Shown: piece by piece, positions 60,229 to 64,000 of the stretch
Layout of the letters: each line of letters begins with the position of its first letter
Position numbering within the stretch: the stretch's first letter is position 1
Translations under genes and position numbers: made by a program
Notes under the pieces: generated by a model
What the model saw: the letters and a program-made list of their open reading frames with translations, nothing else
Database searches by the model: none
Told to the model about the DNA's origin: nothing
DNA from: Selaginella moellendorffii
Lineage: Eukaryota; Streptophyta; Lycopodiopsida; Selaginellales; Selaginellaceae
NCBI RefSeq assembly: GCF_000143415.4
Contig: NW_003314340.1
Span: 818,470-882,469, forward strand
Length of the DNA stretch: 64,000 nt
Reading direction: 5' to 3'

Positions 60229-63200
60229 TTACTTGAGGATGCACAAAGATAATAGAAAAAGAGATGCTAAGAGATAGCAAGCTTGTGATAAAGAAGAGAT
60301 TGAGCTTGCAATTCTGATAAGCAAGATTGAACCACTTACACAAATATCCCAAGGAGCCCGGGTAGGTTTTGAGCTCATGAGCTCACGGCTTCTCAAACAC
60401 AAGAAAAACATTGGTTCGTTCCGAACCAACATCTTTCCATTTTTCAAATTTTGATTTAATCTATATTTCCAAGTAAATTCGACCAATAAAATACAAATAT
60501 AAATATAGATCCGAACACTAAAAGCAATCTGAAAACACTTCTCAAGCTCCACAACTGTAAGGCTTGCTTGGTGGATGTGATGGTCGATCTTAGGATCTTG
60601 GTTTAGTTCCTGCATAAAAATGTAATAGATGGGCATGCAGGCTAAATATACCTTTCCCCTGTTCTCCCGCTGTGTAAAATCTGGACAAGTACAGAATGGA
60701 TTTTCACAGATTTTAACAGTGTAGCTCGTACCCTTTGATGACTCAGTCACAATAATAAATTCTTTAGCCATAGCACTGATGTAGTTTGTCTTTGTGATTA
60801 TGCACTTTAGCTCTTTTGCCAACTTGATCTTCTCTTGTGCACCTTTTGAAATGGAAGACCTGTATTGTACAGCCTTCCCATTCCTAGCTGGTCGTGTATG
60901 CCGGTCTAGTGTTGATATTGGTGGCATAGTAGTACTCACAGCAACATTTGAGGAAGTCTTTAGCTTGAAACTTGCTCTCTCCAGACTTTCAATCTCTTCT
61001 TTCAAAAGATTGCAGCTTCGCTCAACTGGCCACTCCTCTGGCACAGAATCTGGCTTCAAAATAATTGAGCTGTGGATCCGGCTTGTATGAGTAACATTAG
61101 TCCCACAACAGTAAATCCATCTTGACTGGCGGCCCTTCACTCCTAGATCTCGACAGCCCCAGAAACATGGCACTGCTGAAGAACTTGAACCTGAGCGCAC
61201 AAAAGCGAGACACTGACCTCGACTCCCAATCATTCCAGAGCAACGTGCATTGCTCTTGGCACTGACTCTTCGAATTGCCCAGTTGATACGAGAAACTGGC
61301 TCACGAGAAATAACCTTTTCAACCTCTGGCACTGGACTTACTTGTGTAACAACTGGCACCTCTTCCACCCCATGTTCCTTAGTTCTTTTCCGGTGTCGTG
61401 GAACAGAATGGTAGTCAAACTCTGGACGGCGAGAGCTAGAAGGAGTGATGTTTGACCCATCAAATGTCTGTCGACGCTTCATACAAGCTGTTCTCATGTC
61501 CCCAAGTGGTTCATAACTTGATTTCATAGGAGTTCCAACAACAACTTCCTCCACCATCTTAGACATTGACCCTGCTGCTGGTGTTGTCCTTCTACCAACC
61601 CGCTCTTGAAGCCTGTCTAAGTTCGGACCTGTACCAGCAAGCCTTGCTTCCTATGCAACCAAAGCTTTTGATGACTGCTCAAGAGATCTAATGAGGTCAA
61701 AGAGTGTAGCTTCATAGAGGGACACTTTTCCTTTCCCTGCTTCGGAAGCTCTCCAACTCTAATGTTTGCTCTCAGAGAGATTAATTGTTGGTGTAAGTGT
61801 AATATCATCAAGTGGTTGATCCTACAAAAAATGCAACATTTGAATGTGACAAGAAAGAAAATGAGAGAAAGCTTATATGGAGAGTATAATGACCCCACTG
61901 AAACATTTGAACTTCCCACCATGCAAGCCAGCATTCCATTTGTGGAAGGTTTTCAATTGGCACTTTGTCTCCTTCACGTGACCATATGCACATTTCATTT
62001 GCCTTTGCCTCATGCTCCTCTTTAGTTGGTGCATCCATCCATTCCCGACACAGCTACTTGAACTCGTGATGGAAGGTAGACTTGATGCATCGGCAATGTT
62101 CATTGACGCTCTTTGCCCAATGAAACTCACAACTCTTCTCTCTACCTTGTAATGATTGACTTTTATCACCTCTGAATACTTGCTGTACAACTAACCAGTT
62201 AGCACCAGCTGCATCTGCCATGAAACCACAGAAGTTGGGTTTCTTCCCGGTTCGCTGTCAACAACCTCGGACATACATGTCCAAAAGATGGTTTGTGCTT
62301 GAAAATCTTGAACCTTGAATTCAGCTATAGCTATAGTCAAATTGCACTGCAACCTATAAAAGGAATGGTTATAATGTAAATCGGTATGGATCCGTAACAA
62401 ATGAAAAACCACGTACTTGTGATCATAAACATGAGCTCCCATTGTTGACCAGCCTGAAACTCGTTCCATATGGTCAAAATGGATCCAGGAATTAGCCAAA
62501 TCCCCATCTCCATCCATATCCATTCGTTGTACAAGGTCCACACCAGAAGCAGGACCAAGGGTAGACATCTTAAAGATGAAAGGGCGTTGATTGTTCAAAG
62601 TCATTTGGCTAATGAATAAACTCCCATGAATAAACTCATAGGGACATTTTCTCTTTAGCTCCAAAATCCCATCCAATCCAGATTGAAGCTTTCCATCTCA
62701 CCCTTCTCGCATCCAGTTCTTTATTCTACCAAAAACAAGAGTGTTATTAGTGATAAAGTAGAGTTAAGTGTTCTGTTTAAATTTGTCATAGGTTCTATAT
62801 TTCGAAGTAGGTCCTTCAAGCTATTCTCCATGAACTCTTTTTTGCTATCTAATTGTAACAACATGTCCACCACATAGTCCTTTAGTACAAACTGTTGAAC
62901 ACACTTTGGAGTTGCTGCACTTTTCTTCCTAGCCTCTGTAGTAACAGCAGTCTTCAATTTGCGAAAAGAATCACAGCGGATTCCTTCCTCGATTGCATGT
63001 TGGTGGTATCCAACATGCACTGCTGCTCTGCCTAAACATCCATCCCGTGGAAGAAAATAATACATTTTCGCATCGCAACATGCTTGACACACAGGTGTTG
63101 CCCCGCATTTGTGACATCTAAATCCTGTAGCAACTTCATCACGCCTAGGGGGATTGATCACTGAGCCTTCAAAGAAACACATATTCTTGCCATGATCAGA

Positions 63201-63881
63201 AATGCATTTCTCAGCAACACACTGAAGCTGTCCACCGCAATGGACTATGGACACAGATCCATCCGAATAAGAGAAGTGGGTCGTCTTTACTCTGCACCAA
63301 TTATGTGGATCAAGACACGTCTCTATACCCCTTTTCCTACTTGACGAACTTGCTGGTGGAAACTCAAAGAATATATTCCCATTATAGGAAGAAGGAAGCT
63401 CCTCACCTCTCATGTACTGGAACTCCTTCAATTCCAACCGTAATGATCAAGATTGCCGAAATGCCTTATCCACCACTTCAAAAACTGGTCCAAAAGGAAC
63501 ACACCTACTTGTCTGGGAAGCTATGTCGGGAAGCTCATCTTCTTCATTTTCGTCACTGGAGAGAATAACAACTTCATCCTTCACTCCTTGCACAGTTGGC
63601 TATGAAACTGATGTGCTCTCCTCTCCTCGCTTCGGAGATTCTGTAATTAGAATCTCTTAACCTGTACATCTATCAAGATCCCATTGAATCCCATTCTCTC
63701 TCACACCACTGTCGAGAAGAATGGATTTTTCTATCTAATTACCCTTATCACGACATATATTTTCCAAACTAACTGATCCTGGTTTCAGCTTGAATCTTCT
63801 GCAGAGGAAGGTCTCTCCTATAACACTCTTAGAGAAAACAATTGGAGGCTCTTGATCGAACTTCAAATAGAATTCTCTCAT
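60229..63881 (-). pseudogene. MULE-like transposase-derived gene with SWIM domain, broken
   Basis: A possible first exon is 63881-63743 (MREFYLKFDQEPPIVFSKS). A long Cys-rich segment follows, 63599 to about 62730 (GFRCHKCGATPVCQACCDAK). Next comes a transposase-like part: HVYDHK joined over a small intron to LTIAIAEFKVQDFQAQ, then NFCGFMADAAGANWLVVQQV, SCEFHWAKSVNEHCR, and WLAWWEVQMFQWGHY. The C-terminal part (60229-61821) has a SWIM-type finger, TVKICENPFCTCPDF, but the usual C-x-H is CMPIYYIF, with Pro for His. In-frame stops lie at 63447-63449, 62054-62056, 61759-61761 and 61651-61653, and a frameshift near 62240. The order transposase core then SWIM finger is that of plant MULE-type proteins. 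Exact exon limits are uncertain. It is not a working gene as sequenced. Confidence 0.6.
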
Positions 63882-64000
63882 ATCTTCTCCTTGCTCGAGC
63901 ACTTAGAAAAAAATTTGGAGAGAAACTGACAAGAAAGAACAAAGATATTCTTCTGTATTGTGAGCATTAATTAGCTATGTCCTTGCAAAGGACAAGTTAA

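Overview
This is plant nuclear DNA, most likely from a lycophyte close to Selaginella moellendorffii (inference). The pointers are plant-only families (DREB/ERF, NAC, F2KP with a starch-binding domain, KONJAC-type pyrophosphorylase, Tha4/TatA, DUF662), several PPR genes, compact genes with many introns of about 50-100 nt, and telo-boxes in housekeeping promoters. No bacterial, organellar or viral gene cluster is present. Exon models were built by hand from GT/AG sites, reading-frame continuity and family conservation. No transcript evidence or database search was available.

Layout. 1-47.2 kb is gene-rich. In order: the 5' part of RPB9 (-), a DREB-type ERF (+), a mitochondrial enoyl-CoA/methylglutaconyl-CoA hydratase (+), a large PLS-type PPR gene with a frameshifted tail (+), a NAC gene (+), eIF3m (-) head-to-head with DCP1 (+), a small secreted PAN-like protein with a probable GPI anchor (-), an expansin remnant, a PPR pseudogene split into two opposite orientations, an intact PPR gene (+), an ILR1-like amidohydrolase (+), a HUB/BRE1 H2B ubiquitin ligase (-), Tha4/TatA (-), tRNA-Leu(UAA), F2KP (+), tRNA-Tyr(GUA) with an intron, a DUF662/RAB6-interacting golgin (+), and then four minus-strand genes: RPB8, an At3g27390-like membrane protein, gluconokinase and a KONJAC-like GMPP-family protein.

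At about 47.2 kb the character changes abruptly. 47.2-60.2 kb is AT-rich and holds no intact gene. It contains a decayed Ty3/gypsy retrotransposon, a second LTR/gag piece, a 1.2-kb inverted repeat and a 0.4-kb tandem duplication. 60.2-63.9 kb holds a MULE-like element with a degenerate SWIM domain, broken by four nonsense codons and a frameshift.

Functional themes. Many genes serve basal gene expression: Pol II subunits RPB8 and RPB9, eIF3m, DCP1, H2B ubiquitination, two tRNAs, and organelle RNA editing or processing by PPR proteins. Others serve primary metabolism: F2KP, gluconokinase, GDP-mannose supply and Leu/acyl-CoA breakdown. The observations most worth checking are an apparent GA-AG intron in RPB8, the five-fold module amplification and -1 frameshifted tail of the large PPR gene, a minisatellite intron carrying copies of its own exon boundary sequences, and the MULE-like element whose nonsense codons all fit C-to-T decay.
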